Positions 25,863 to 35,208 of a DNA stretch of 54,950 nucleotides are shown piece by piece. The stretch spans positions 1-54,950 of the forward strand of contig CANSTH010000002.1 in NCBI GenBank assembly GCA_947649875.1. Direction: 5' to 3'. The stretch is from an uncultured Parvibacter sp. GTDB taxonomy: Bacteria > Actinomycetota > Coriobacteriia > Coriobacteriales > Eggerthellaceae. The position numbers were made by a program, and so were the translations under genes. Within the stretch, counting starts at the first letter, position 1. Each line of letters starts with the position of its first letter. A model generated the notes under the pieces. That model worked only from the letters and a program-made list of their open reading frames with translations, was not told where the DNA came from and ran no database searches.

Positions 25863-26777
25863 GTGCGATGCATGTTACGCGACGGGAAGGCGGTTATGGA
25901 CATACCGAAGCCGGCAACGGCAGATACCTCTGAGAGCAAAGAGCAAGACAGGGCGAGCAGCCACGATCGGGACAAAGAGCGGGAGAAGCCCCGCGGATTC
26001 CTGGATTTTCTCCGGCCGCTTCGCCACGATGCCCCTTCCGAGGAAGAGCTGCTGGACCTGATGGACGAGAATGCGGACATCCAAGAGGACGAAAAACGGA
26101 TGATCCGCGACATCTTGGGGCTGGCCGACATGGCGGTGCGGGAAATCATGACCCCGCGGGTGGACATGATGCTGGTGGAGGACTGCGAGAGCTGCCGCGT
26201 GGCACTGGAGCGCATGCGAGGCACCGGATATTCGCGGCTGCCGGTGTACCACGATGATATCGACGGCATTGTGGGCATTGTCCACTACAAAGATCTCGTG
26301 GGCCCCCTGATGGACGGCCGCGACGACGAGCCGGTTACGAAGTACATGTACGATGCGCTGTTCGTGCCGGAAACCAAGGACGTAGTGCCGCTTTTGGGGG
26401 AGATGCAAGAGCAACGGCAGCAGATGGCCATCGTGGTGGACGAGTACGGCGGCACCGACGGCCTGATAACGGTGGAGGACATCCTCGAGGAAATCGTGGG
26501 CGAAATCATGGACGAAACCGATGCCGACGATGAGATGATAACCCTGGTGGCCGCCGGTGTGTGGCGCGTGGACGGGCGCTTCCCCACCGACGATGCCATC
26601 GAGCTGGGCTGGCCGGTTACCGACTCGGACGATTACGAGACCATCGCCGGCTGGCTGCTGGCGGCGCTGGATTGCGTGCCCAAGCCCGGCGATGAGCTGG
26701 AAATTGGCGGCTACCAATTCCGCATCGAGCGCATGCGTCGGCGCCGCATCTCAATAGTGCGCGTGCAGAAGCTGTAA
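25863..26777 (+). CDS. HlyC/CorC-family CBS-domain protein (start may be 25896)
   Basis: VREIMTPRVDMMLVE...GYSRLPVYHDDIDGIVGIVHYKDLV...MAIVVDEYGGTDGLITVEDILEEIVGEIMDE and CorC_HlyC C-terminal domain. Confidence 0.92.
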   Translation: MRCMLRDGKAVMDIPKPATADTSESKEQDRASSHDRDKEREKPRGFLDFLRPLRHDAPSEEELLDLMDENADIQEDEKRMIRDILGLADMAVREIMTPRVDMMLVEDCESCRVALERMRGTGYSRLPVYHDDIDGIVGIVHYKDLVGPLMDGRDDEPVTKYMYDALFVPETKDVVPLLGEMQEQRQQMAIVVDEYGGTDGLITVEDILEEIVGEIMDETDADDEMITLVAAGVWRVDGRFPTDDAIELGWPVTDSDDYETIAGWLLAALDCVPKPGDELEIGGYQFRIERMRRRRISIVRVQKL

Positions 26778-26807
26778 GCACGCAACACCTCCGCCCTCAC
26801 ACCATTA

Positions 26808-26878
26808 GGCCGAGATAGAATCTCGGCCCTACGAAAACTCAGCGTTACCCTTCGTAGGGCGGAGATTCTATCTCCGCC
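26808..26878. repeat. REP-like palindromes, family A copies 4 and 5 (inverted pair)
   Basis: GGCCGAGATAGAATCTCGGCCCTACGAA (26808-26835) and TTCGTAGGGCGGAGATTCTATCTCCGCC (26851-26878), between convergent genes. Confidence 0.92.
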
Positions 26879-26924
26879 TGGAGTGCGACAACATGTCCGC
26901 CCTCGGAAGGCCGAGGCGGTAACC

Positions 26925-28613
26925 CTACGCCAGGCCCATCAGCTGCATGGCGAAGAGGACTAAGGTGAGGGCGCCCACTACCGCAACGGTGGCCCACAGC
27001 AGCACCTTGGCCACCGGGCCGCTGCGATAGCCCCCCATCACCCGCTTGTCGGCAGCGATGATGGCCATGAACGCCAGCAGCACCGGCAAGATGACGCCGT
27101 TCACAAACTGCGCCGTGAGCATCATGGCCAGAAGGTCCACCCCCGGCAACAACACAACCACCGCGGAGAACACAATCACGAAGGTGAACAGGCCCTTGAA
27201 CGTGGGGGCCTCGCGCCATTTCAGGGAAACGCCTGCCTCCCAGCCAAAGGCCTCGCAGATGACAAAGGCAGTGGTAAGCGGCAATACGCAGGCTGCCAGG
27301 AAGCTGGCAGCCACCAGCCCCACTGCGAACAGCACCTTCGCGTAAGGCCCAGCGAAGGGGGCAAGGGCCGCCGCGGCATCGGCGGCGCTGTCGATGGTGA
27401 TGCCCTGGGGAAACAGCACCGCGCCGGTGGTGACAATGATGAACCATGCCACCAAACAGGCGGCAATGGTGCCGGAAACCGAGTCCACCCGCTGCGAGAA
27501 CAAATCATCGCTGGTGAGGCCCTTCTCCACCACATTGCTTTGGGTGAAGAACATCATCCACGGGGCGATGGTAGTGCCAATCATGGCGATAACCAGCGAA
27601 ATGAAACTGGTCTGCCCCACAAACTGGGGCACCACGGTGTGCTGCAGGGCGTCTGCCCAGTTGGGCTGTGCCATGAACGCGGCAACGATATAGGTGACGA
27701 ACACCAGCGAAAGCCCCAAAAACACCTTCTGCACCCGCTTGTAACTGCCCCCTACCACCAAAAGCCACACAGCCATGGCGGCAAGCGGAACTGAGACGTA
27801 CTTCGACACGCCGAACATCTCCATGCCCGATGCAATGCCGGCGAACTCCGAGAAGGTAGTGCACACGTTGCCGATGAGCAGCGCCAACATGGCAAGCGCT
27901 GTAAGCCGGATACCGAATCGCTCGCGGATGAGGGCGGCAAACCCCTTGCCAGTGACGGCCCCCATGCGACCGGCAGTGGTTTCCACCACAATCAACAGCA
28001 CGCACATGATGGGAATGACCCATAGGGTGGCAAAGCCGAACTGGGCGCCGGCGGTGGAGTACGTGGATATGCCGCCGGCATCGTTGCCGGCCATGGCAGT
28101 GACGATGCCCGGGCCCATAGCAGCCAACACCATCAGCATCTTGGAAGGTTTGCGCTGGCGCACTTCCTCTTCGCGGGTGGATTCGTGCTCAAGCTCCCGC
28201 AGCTCTGCCTGCACGTGATCGTTAGAGAGGCCGTTGGTGGCAAAGCCGCCCTTGCCCTTCAGGGTTTCCGCGGCGCCGCCAGCGCCCGGTTGAGGGGGAA
28301 TCGCCAGCTCGGAAGCATTTCGTCGGCTGGCGCCATCGGCCTGGACACCACGGCCCTTGCCGCCAAATAACCCCAGCAGCCCGGCTCTAGGTGAGCGGCC
28401 ACCTTGGGAGCCATTCGCTCCTTCGCCCTTTTCGCCAAAACGCCCGGCACCCCTCGGGTGCTTCCCTGCCGAAGCACCCTCGGCCCCGGCCGCCCCCCGG
28501 CCCGGCAGCGGGCGGTTGCCCGTCATGCCGCGCACCGGCAGCCCCCGGCTCTTGCCGCGAGTGCGGGCCGCTCGCATGTTTTTGCTGTTCTTCTCCGCAG
28601 CCATCAGGGTCAC
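26925..28613 (-). CDS. Nramp-family divalent metal transporter with long low-complexity N-terminus
   Basis: AAMGPGIVTAMAGNDAGGISTYSTAGAQFGFATLWVIPI and multiple TM segments. Confidence 0.93.
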   Translation of the reverse strand: MTLMAAEKNSKNMRAARTRGKSRGLPVRGMTGNRPLPGRGAAGAEGASAGKHPRGAGRFGEKGEGANGSQGGRSPRAGLLGLFGGKGRGVQADGASRRNASELAIPPQPGAGGAAETLKGKGGFATNGLSNDHVQAELRELEHESTREEEVRQRKPSKMLMVLAAMGPGIVTAMAGNDAGGISTYSTAGAQFGFATLWVIPIMCVLLIVVETTAGRMGAVTGKGFAALIRERFGIRLTALAMLALLIGNVCTTFSEFAGIASGMEMFGVSKYVSVPLAAMAVWLLVVGGSYKRVQKVFLGLSLVFVTYIVAAFMAQPNWADALQHTVVPQFVGQTSFISLVIAMIGTTIAPWMMFFTQSNVVEKGLTSDDLFSQRVDSVSGTIAACLVAWFIIVTTGAVLFPQGITIDSAADAAAALAPFAGPYAKVLFAVGLVAASFLAACVLPLTTAFVICEAFGWEAGVSLKWREAPTFKGLFTFVIVFSAVVVLLPGVDLLAMMLTAQFVNGVILPVLLAFMAIIAADKRVMGGYRSGPVAKVLLWATVAVVGALTLVLFAMQLMGLA

Positions 28614-28616
28614 CCG

Positions 28617-29999
28617 TTAGTTGGCGTGCCAGGTTCCCGTGGCGCTAAGCACCTGCACCACCACGAAGGTGTACAGCGCCAGCACCAGCACCGCCACCAG
28701 GGCAATGCCCAGCCCCATGCCCAGCGACACCTTGGTGCGCTCGCTGCTCACGTCGTCCTCGATGGCGTCCCAGGCGTCCTCGGTGGTGACGATGCCCACT
28801 ATGGCGCCGCGCTCGTCCACCACCGGCATGGCGGGAATGTCGTACTTGAAGATGTCGGCGGCCACGTCTTCCTCGGTTTCGTTGGGGTTCACCGAAATCA
28901 CGTCGTCGTACATGACGTCGCCCACCACTTTGGAGTCGTCGGTGAGCACCAGCGTGCGCAACGACAGCACCCCCACCAGCTTGTCGTAGTCATCGGTCAC
29001 GTACACGTAGTGCACGGTGGGGTGATCGTCGTCCAGCTCGCGCAGCACCTCGATGGTCTCCCCCACCGTGGCCGTGCGTGGCACTGCCACAAACTGGGTG
29101 GTCATCATGCCGCCGGCGGTACCGTCTTTGTAGCCCAAAAGCCGGCGAATCTCGGTGGCGTCTTCCATGCCCATCAGGCGCAACAGCGTTTCCGCCTTCT
29201 CGTAGGGAAGGTCGCGCACAATGTCGGCGGCGTCATCGGGGTCCATGTTGCCAATGAGGCGGGCAGCGCGGGCGTCGTCCAAATCGTCGATGAACTCCGC
29301 CTGGTACTCGTCCTCCATCTCGGAAATGGCCTCGGTGGCGCGAGCATCGTCCAGGTGCTCAAACACGGTGGCGCGCTGCTGAGGGTCAAGCTGCTCCAAG
29401 ATGTCGGCCACGTCGGCCGGGTGCAACTCGTCCAAACGGCGATGGGTCACCGACAGCTGCACTTCCGACAGGTCGCGATCCAACAGGTCCATGTAGTTCC
29501 AGGCAATCAGCTGCTCGTCGATGCGCTTGCCGAACAGCTTGGCCACCGCCACTGCCGCCTTCTCCAGCCACGGGTGCAGGCCGCGCAAAATGCCGCGGGC
29601 CCCCACCTCTGCGCCCAGAAGCCGCAGCTGGCTGCCCGATTGCGACAGTTTCAGATCGTTTACGCGCACCACCTTCATGCCTTGAGTGTCCACAATCTGG
29701 CGGTTCAGCAAATCGCGCGCTAGCAGCACCTCATCGGGCTGCAGGTAGCTGAAGCGAATGTCGTGGGCTTCCACCCCCAGCGTAATGCCGTCCTCGGTGA
29801 ACTGGTCCACGTACTTTCGCCACGAGATCATGAACGGCACCTTGCCCGGCCCCTGGAAGGCCAGGCTAGTAATGCGGGGAAACACCTCGCCGGTGGAAAT
29901 GGCCAGGTCGGAGATGGTTCCAAGCTTCTCGCCCGTGGCGTCCACCACCGGCTTGCCTATCATTTGGGACAAATAGAGCATGGCTATTCCTTTGCGCAT
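28617..29999 (-). CDS. PRC-barrel/MgtE-N/CBS-domain protein with C-terminal TM (no MgtE channel domain)
   Basis: VTHRRLDELHPADVADILEQLDPQQRATVFEHLDDARATEAISEME (MgtE_N) and CBS pair; N-terminal PRC-like MIGKPVVDATGEKLGTISDLAI. Confidence 0.88.
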   Translation of the reverse strand: MRKGIAMLYLSQMIGKPVVDATGEKLGTISDLAISTGEVFPRITSLAFQGPGKVPFMISWRKYVDQFTEDGITLGVEAHDIRFSYLQPDEVLLARDLLNRQIVDTQGMKVVRVNDLKLSQSGSQLRLLGAEVGARGILRGLHPWLEKAAVAVAKLFGKRIDEQLIAWNYMDLLDRDLSEVQLSVTHRRLDELHPADVADILEQLDPQQRATVFEHLDDARATEAISEMEDEYQAEFIDDLDDARAARLIGNMDPDDAADIVRDLPYEKAETLLRLMGMEDATEIRRLLGYKDGTAGGMMTTQFVAVPRTATVGETIEVLRELDDDHPTVHYVYVTDDYDKLVGVLSLRTLVLTDDSKVVGDVMYDDVISVNPNETEEDVAADIFKYDIPAMPVVDERGAIVGIVTTEDAWDAIEDDVSSERTKVSLGMGLGIALVAVLVLALYTFVVVQVLSATGTWHAN

Positions 30000-30170
30000 C
30001 CAGTCGTTCCCGACGGAGCGCCAAGGCAGCCGTCGGGAAGGTTACATACTGTGAGGCTTCGATTTTCGAACCTTCACGAATGTCCTTCCTCTTCAACAAT
30101 AGAACCAAGCTTGCCATCCGCTACGGGCCCGCCAATCGGTCGGCCAACAAGCGGCACGGCAAACGAAAAC

Positions 30171-30198
30171 GGGCCTGCGAAACATCGCAAGCCCGTTA
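30171..30198. terminator. Hairpin terminator
   Basis: ACGGGCCTGCGAAACATCGCAAGCCCGT followed by a TTAATTAT tract. Confidence 0.75.
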
Positions 30199-30271
30199 AT
30201 TATAGGGGAAGAATCCGAAGATGGTCCAAGGTTTAATCAGGCGGATGGAATTTCCCGAAAAGGTGCCGAAC

Positions 30272-31846
30272 CTATGCGTCCAGCACGGCTTCGGGGCCCT
30301 CGGGCAGCGGTTGGCCGTTCAGCTCGCGGGCGAACTCGCGGTCGATGGCGCCCTCGGGCGTGGGCGGGTTAACCTCGAAGGGCACCGCCGGCGTGACCAA
30401 GCTCACCAGCGGCACCACCGCCAGCGAAAGCAGCATGCACAGCGCGCCACAGTTGATGGGGCTGGCAATGAGCGGCGTGCCCGCGAAGCCCATGAACATG
30501 TTTACCGCGGTAAGGCCCACACCGATGGCAAACGAGCACCACACCGCCGCCTTCGAGATTTTCCCGGAATACAGCCCCCAGAAGAAGGGGCCCAGAAACG
30601 CGCCGGCCAGCGCGCCCCACGAGTAGCCCATCAGCTGCGCGATGAACACGATGGAGGAGTGGTACTGCACCAGCGCTATAACCGCCGACACCGCCACGAA
30701 CGCCACCAGTAACACGCGCATGCACACGATCTGCTTCTTCTCGGACATGTCCTTCACCACGTTGCCCTTGATGAGATCGATGGTGAGGGTGGAGGAAGAA
30801 GTGAGCACCAACGAAGACAACGTGGACATGGAGGCGGAGAGCACCAGTACGATGACCAGGCCAATCAGCAAGTCGGGCAGGGTGGACAGCATGGTGGGGA
30901 TAACCGAGTCGTAGATGGGGGTGCCATTGGCGGCGTACTCGATTTGCCCCTCGTACAGGCGGCCGAACCCGCCCAGGAAATAGGAGCCGCCGGCCACCAC
31001 GAAGGCGAACACGGTGGAGATGATGGCCCCCTGCTTCACCGCCGAGCTGGATTTGATGGCGTAGAACTTCTGCACCATCTGCGGCAGGCCCCAGGTGCCC
31101 AGGCTGGTGAGCACCACCACGCCCAGCAGATTGAACAGATCGGGGCCGAAGAAGCTGATGTAGGCCCCTTGCATGGCAGTGCCATCGGCGGGAATCTGCG
31201 ACAGGCTGATGATGGCCTCCGAGAAGCCGCCGTTGTTCAGCAGCACCGCCACAATAACCGCCGTGATGCCCAGCAGCATCACAATGCCCTGGATGAAGTC
31301 GTTCATCACCGTGGCCATGTAGCCGCCCACTACTACATATATACAAGTGACCACCGCCATGCCGATGACGCACCAATCGTAGGGCAGGTTAAAGGCCATG
31401 CCAAACAGGCGCGACAGGCCGTTGTACACGCTGGCGGTATAGGGGATGAGGAACACGAAGATGATGGCCGCGGCGGCGATGCGCAGCGCCTTGGACTGGT
31501 AGCGCTTGCCGAAGAACTCCGGCATGGTGGCCGCTTTCAGGCGATGGGTCATCTCACGGGTGCGCGGCCCCAGCACCCACCAGGCCAAGAGGCTGCCAAG
31601 AATGGCGTTGCCGATGCCGGCCCAAGTTGCCGCCAGCCCGTACTTGAACCCGAACTGGCCGGCGTAGCCTACGAACACCACCGCCGAGAAGTAGCTGGTG
31701 CCGTAAGCGAACGCGCTCATCCACGGCCCCACCTTGCGACCGCCCAGCACGAAGCCGTCCACAGTTTTGGTGTAATGGCGGCAGTAGATGCCAACGCCCA
31801 CTGCCACTGCCACGAATATCAACACTAAAAGGATCTTGACGAACAT
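30272..31846 (-). CDS. Sodium:solute symporter (SSS family, PutP/PanF-like)
   Basis: GYAGQFGFKYGLAATWAGIGNAILGSLLAWWVLGPRTREM and multi-TM profile. Confidence 0.92.
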   Translation of the reverse strand: MFVKILLVLIFVAVAVGVGIYCRHYTKTVDGFVLGGRKVGPWMSAFAYGTSYFSAVVFVGYAGQFGFKYGLAATWAGIGNAILGSLLAWWVLGPRTREMTHRLKAATMPEFFGKRYQSKALRIAAAAIIFVFLIPYTASVYNGLSRLFGMAFNLPYDWCVIGMAVVTCIYVVVGGYMATVMNDFIQGIVMLLGITAVIVAVLLNNGGFSEAIISLSQIPADGTAMQGAYISFFGPDLFNLLGVVVLTSLGTWGLPQMVQKFYAIKSSSAVKQGAIISTVFAFVVAGGSYFLGGFGRLYEGQIEYAANGTPIYDSVIPTMLSTLPDLLIGLVIVLVLSASMSTLSSLVLTSSSTLTIDLIKGNVVKDMSEKKQIVCMRVLLVAFVAVSAVIALVQYHSSIVFIAQLMGYSWGALAGAFLGPFFWGLYSGKISKAAVWCSFAIGVGLTAVNMFMGFAGTPLIASPINCGALCMLLSLAVVPLVSLVTPAVPFEVNPPTPEGAIDREFARELNGQPLPEGPEAVLDA

Positions 31847-32107
31847 CTTTCTTCCTTTGCTCTTCCTAGCTTGCCCTCCCCGCTCTTGAGGGAGAAGGCG
31901 TCACTCAAACTGCGCAAACGCTTCCATTCCGTCGCACGCGAGCAACCTGGAGACGTTGGCGCCGTCCAAAACCTCACTCGCGCTGGCTTGCGCACCGCAG
32001 GGGGCCTTCTCTACCACCGCAGGGGGCCTCCCTACGAAATCAATGGCGCACACGGCTTGCCGCCTCATCCGGGCAAAAAAATAGCCACGGGCGAAAACCG
32101 TGTGCTA

Positions 32108-32395
32108 TCAATATCGAAACTCAAATTGTGGAGGATGGCCGCCGGCCTGTTTCTGGGCGGCCTTGTGGGCACTCATAACTGCGCACTCGTGAGAAACCAC
32201 ATTGCCGCTACACTGCGCCGCTTTGTGGGCACTCATGAGAGCGCACTCATGGGCAACCGCAACGCCGCAACACTGGGCGGCCTTGTGGGCGCTCATCAGG
32301 GCGCACTCGTCCATGGGCCGGTTTTTCTGCTCGGCCCAACGGGCGCTCATCACTGCGCACGCCCTGTCATCGTTATGCCACTTCGCCAAATTCAT
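32108..32395 (-). CDS. Possible small Cys/His-containing repeat protein (MNLAKWHNDDRACAVMSARWAEQ...)
   Basis: Open frame through the 60-bp repeats with the ECALMSAHKAAQ phrase conserved; no convincing RBS. Confidence 0.35.
   Translation of the reverse strand: MNLAKWHNDDRACAVMSARWAEQKNRPMDECALMSAHKAAQCCGVAVAHECALMSAHKAAQCSGNVVSHECAVMSAHKAAQKQAGGHPPQFEFRY
32155..32340. repeat. About three tandem 60-bp repeats encoding (minus strand) ECALMSAHKAAQ units
   Basis: Sequence blocks starting at 32161, 32221 and 32281 align with exact 60-bp period (ccttgtgggcactcat...gcgcactc). Confidence 0.88.
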
Positions 32396-32569
32396 GGCCG
32401 CCACTTTAGCACAACAGAGCGCACCTCCCGGCCAAAATACGGTGGGAATTCCAAAAACGGTGATTTTGCTGGTCATTGTTTGATATACTGGCACACGCTT
32501 GCGAATGTCCCATAGGCAGGCATGCGCGTGCGTACGCGTAGGACGCAACCCATCGACAAAGGGGAAACT

Positions 32570-34216
32570 ATGGAAGGGTTTGAACTGATCGCTTGCGGCA
32601 TCTGGTCAATCGTTCCCCCGCTTCTCGCCCTGGCCCTGGCGCTCATCACCAAAGAGGTGTACTCGTCGCTGACCATTGGCGTGTTCGTGGGAATGATCAT
32701 CTACCAGTTCACCTTAAGCGGAGCCGGGGTTGACCAAGTGGTGGCATCGTTTGCAATGGTGCCCCAGATGATGGCCGAGCAGATAGGCGGCAACGGGGCG
32801 CTGTTGCTATTCCTTGCGTTGTTGGGGGCGCTCACGGTGCTCATCGCCGCATCGGGCGGCAGTCGCGCCTACGCCGAATGGGTATCCCAGCACATTAAGA
32901 ACGCGAAGATGGCCCAGCTGCTCACCGCCGTTTTGGGCATCATCATCTTCGTGGACGACTACTTCAACTGCCTCACTGTGGGTGCCGTGATGCGCCCCAT
33001 CACCGACCGCTTCCGCGTGAGCCACGAGAAGCTGGCTTGGATCATCGACTCCACCGCCGCGCCCGTGTGCATCATCGCCCCGGTTTCCTCGTGGGCAGTG
33101 GCAGTGGGCGGCTACATGGGAGAGGACGGCTTCAACACCTTCGTGGCCTCCATCCCCTACAACTTCTACGCGCTGCTCACCATCTTCTTCGTGTTCTTCA
33201 TGGTCATCTGGGGGAAGGACTTCGGCAGCATGCGCGCCGCCGAGGCCAAGGCCCAGGGGCTGCCGGTGCCGACGGCCGCCGAGAAGGAGGAGCAGGAAAT
33301 CAAGGCTGATGTGAAGAAGGCCACCGAAGAGCTGCACCCACGCGACATGAACGCCATCGTCACCGAGCATGCTGACTACGAGCAGGCGGCCGAGGCCACC
33401 ATCGAGGAGTACAAGGGCATGGAGGTTTCTGATAAAGGCCGCGTGGTGGACCTTATCCTGCCCATCGTAGTGCTCATCGTGTTCTCCATCTTGGGCATGC
33501 TGTACGTGGGCGGCTTCTTCGAGGGCGTCGACTTCGCCACCGCCGTGGGCGAGAACCCGGTTATGGGCCTTGACGTCGGCGTGTGTGTGGCCCTGGTAGT
33601 AACTGCCATCATGTATCTGCCGCGCAAGCTGATGAACATCAACCGCTTCATGGATTCGGTTTCCGAAGGCGTGCGCTCGATGGTGGGCGCTATCATGATC
33701 TTGGTACTGGCCTGGAGCCTGGGCGGCACCTGCCGCTATCTGCTGGGAACCGGCGAATTTGTGAGCAGCTTCCTGAACGGTTTGGGCGTGGGGCTGGAGC
33801 TGCTGCCGGCCATTATCTTTGTAGTGGCGGCGTTCATCGGCTTTGCCATGGGCACTTCGTGGGGCACCGTTGCCCTTATCCTGCCCATCGTCATCGGAGT
33901 GTTCCCTGCTTCCGACCCGCTGTTCTTGGTAGCCATCGGCGCCACGCTAGCCGGCGCGGTTTACGGCGACCACATCTCCCCCATCTCCGATACCACCATC
34001 CTGTCATCGGCGGGTGCCAAGTGCAACCACCTCAGCCATGTGTCCACCCAGATTCCTTACGCCACGTTGGTAATGGTCATCTGCTTCGTAGGCTACGTGA
34101 TTGCTGGCCTGGTCAAGAATCCTTGGATCTCGCTGGCAGTGGGTGCAGTGCTGATTGTGGTGTGCGTGTTGGTGCTTACCTGGATGAGCGGCCGCAAGAA
34201 CAAGCAGACCGCTTAA
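32570..34216 (+). CDS. NhaC-family Na+/H+ antiporter
   Basis: MEGFELIACGIWSIVPPLLALALALITKEVYSSL start after AAAGGGG; FVDDYFNCLTVGAVMRPITDRFRVSHEKLAWIIDSTAAPVCIIAPVSSWA; GDHISPISDTTILSSAGA. Confidence 0.93.
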   Translation: MEGFELIACGIWSIVPPLLALALALITKEVYSSLTIGVFVGMIIYQFTLSGAGVDQVVASFAMVPQMMAEQIGGNGALLLFLALLGALTVLIAASGGSRAYAEWVSQHIKNAKMAQLLTAVLGIIIFVDDYFNCLTVGAVMRPITDRFRVSHEKLAWIIDSTAAPVCIIAPVSSWAVAVGGYMGEDGFNTFVASIPYNFYALLTIFFVFFMVIWGKDFGSMRAAEAKAQGLPVPTAAEKEEQEIKADVKKATEELHPRDMNAIVTEHADYEQAAEATIEEYKGMEVSDKGRVVDLILPIVVLIVFSILGMLYVGGFFEGVDFATAVGENPVMGLDVGVCVALVVTAIMYLPRKLMNINRFMDSVSEGVRSMVGAIMILVLAWSLGGTCRYLLGTGEFVSSFLNGLGVGLELLPAIIFVVAAFIGFAMGTSWGTVALILPIVIGVFPASDPLFLVAIGATLAGAVYGDHISPISDTTILSSAGAKCNHLSHVSTQIPYATLVMVICFVGYVIAGLVKNPWISLAVGAVLIVVCVLVLTWMSGRKNKQTA

Positions 34217-34226
34217 AGAGCTGCAA

Positions 34227-34264
34227 GGAGCCCCTTCCCTATGAATTGGGAAGGGGCTCCTTGG
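34227..34264. terminator. Rho-independent terminator downstream of NhaC-like gene
   Basis: AAGGAGCCCCTTCCCTATGAATTGGGAAGGGGCTCCTTGG. Confidence 0.88.
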
Positions 34265-34270
34265 TTTCGT

Positions 34271-34298
34271 TTCGTAGGGCAGACATTCTATGCCTGCT
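34271..34298. repeat. REP-like palindrome, family A copy 6
   Basis: TTCGTAGGGCAGACATTCTATGCCTGCTC, with a second CTGCCCTACGA end at about 34308-34318. Confidence 0.8.
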
Positions 34299-34346
34299 CC
34301 CGACATGCTGCCCTACGACAGGCGCCATGAAAGCTCATTGCAAAAC

Positions 34347-34387
34347 GAACGCGCTCCGACTTCCCCCTCGAAGTCGAAGCGCGTTCT
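34347..34387. terminator. Terminator between convergent NhaC-like and Rrf2-like genes
   Basis: GAACGCGCTcCGACTTCcccctcGAAGTCGaAGCGCGTTCTTT. Confidence 0.85.
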
Positions 34388-34417
34388 TTGGATAGCCCGA
34401 GCAACGGGCTGGATGGT

Positions 34418-34909
34418 TTAGGCTATCTTCGATGCAGCCGGACGTTCCATCAAGCGCTCGCTTTCAATGGAAAGGCACTGGGCCAAGAACTCGCGCTTGT
34501 CCTCTTGGCGCTTCGATGCCTCCAGCAGCATTTCCAGGCTGATGCTGTCCAAATAGGCATCATAGCTTTCCAGCACCAGCTCGTAGATCTCCTTCATGTT
34601 TTCCACGAGCGCAGTGCTGCCCCGCTCTTCGCGTCGGGCCCTGGCACCCTCCGAAGGCTCGTCCTCCAAAGCATCTATCACGTCCAGCAAGGTGATTTTG
34701 CTCGGATCGCATGCCAGGCTATAACCGCCGTTCTTTCCTGGGTGCGCCTTTATGATGTGCGCATTGCGCAGCAGCTGTGCCAGCTGAATGAGATAATCGC
34801 GCGGGATGGCCATCTCTTCCGAAATGGCCCTCGAGGAGTTGATCCCCGGGTGCTGGGCCAAGTACATAACAGCACGCAGCCCGTAATCGGTAGATGCTTT
34901 CAGTTGCAC
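34418..34909 (-). CDS. Rrf2-family transcriptional regulator
   Basis: MQLKASTDYGLRAVMYLAQHPGINSSRAISEEMAIPRDYLIQLAQLLRNAHIIKAHPGKNGGYSLACDP. Confidence 0.93.
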   Translation of the reverse strand: MQLKASTDYGLRAVMYLAQHPGINSSRAISEEMAIPRDYLIQLAQLLRNAHIIKAHPGKNGGYSLACDPSKITLLDVIDALEDEPSEGARARREERGSTALVENMKEIYELVLESYDAYLDSISLEMLLEASKRQEDKREFLAQCLSIESERLMERPAASKIA

Positions 34910-35208
34910 TGCAACCTCCTAACCGAGGCTACCAGCACGAACGCCTGTGGCAAGACGTTGGAGGGTAGGTCTCCAATTGAATTGCGGATCAATGCAAAAT
35001 CGATGCCGACAAACCCTCGAGCGACAAGCTTAAAGCGCGTCAGGCCACAACCGTCAATCCAGTTACTGCAGCGATTCAATCATTCGGGATAAATACGCGG
35101 TACTTACTTATCGATGAGTCGCTCGATGCGCATATGGTATCACGCCCTTACCCTAAACCTTGAGCAAACTCAAGCTTTTTTCGGAAAACTAGTGGAACCG
35201 TTACCTTT

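Noticed and set aside
28404-29723. 439-aa plus-strand ORF antisense to the MgtE-N/CBS gene
   Set aside because: His/Val/Gly-rich mirror frame; minus-strand protein has real domains.
30944-31828. 294-aa plus-strand ORF antisense to the SSS transporter
   Set aside because: Antisense artefact; His/Gln-rich composition with no domain.
32155-32340. CRISPR array
   Set aside because: Only about three contiguous 60-bp units that keep a reading frame, no alternating unique spacers and no cas genes.
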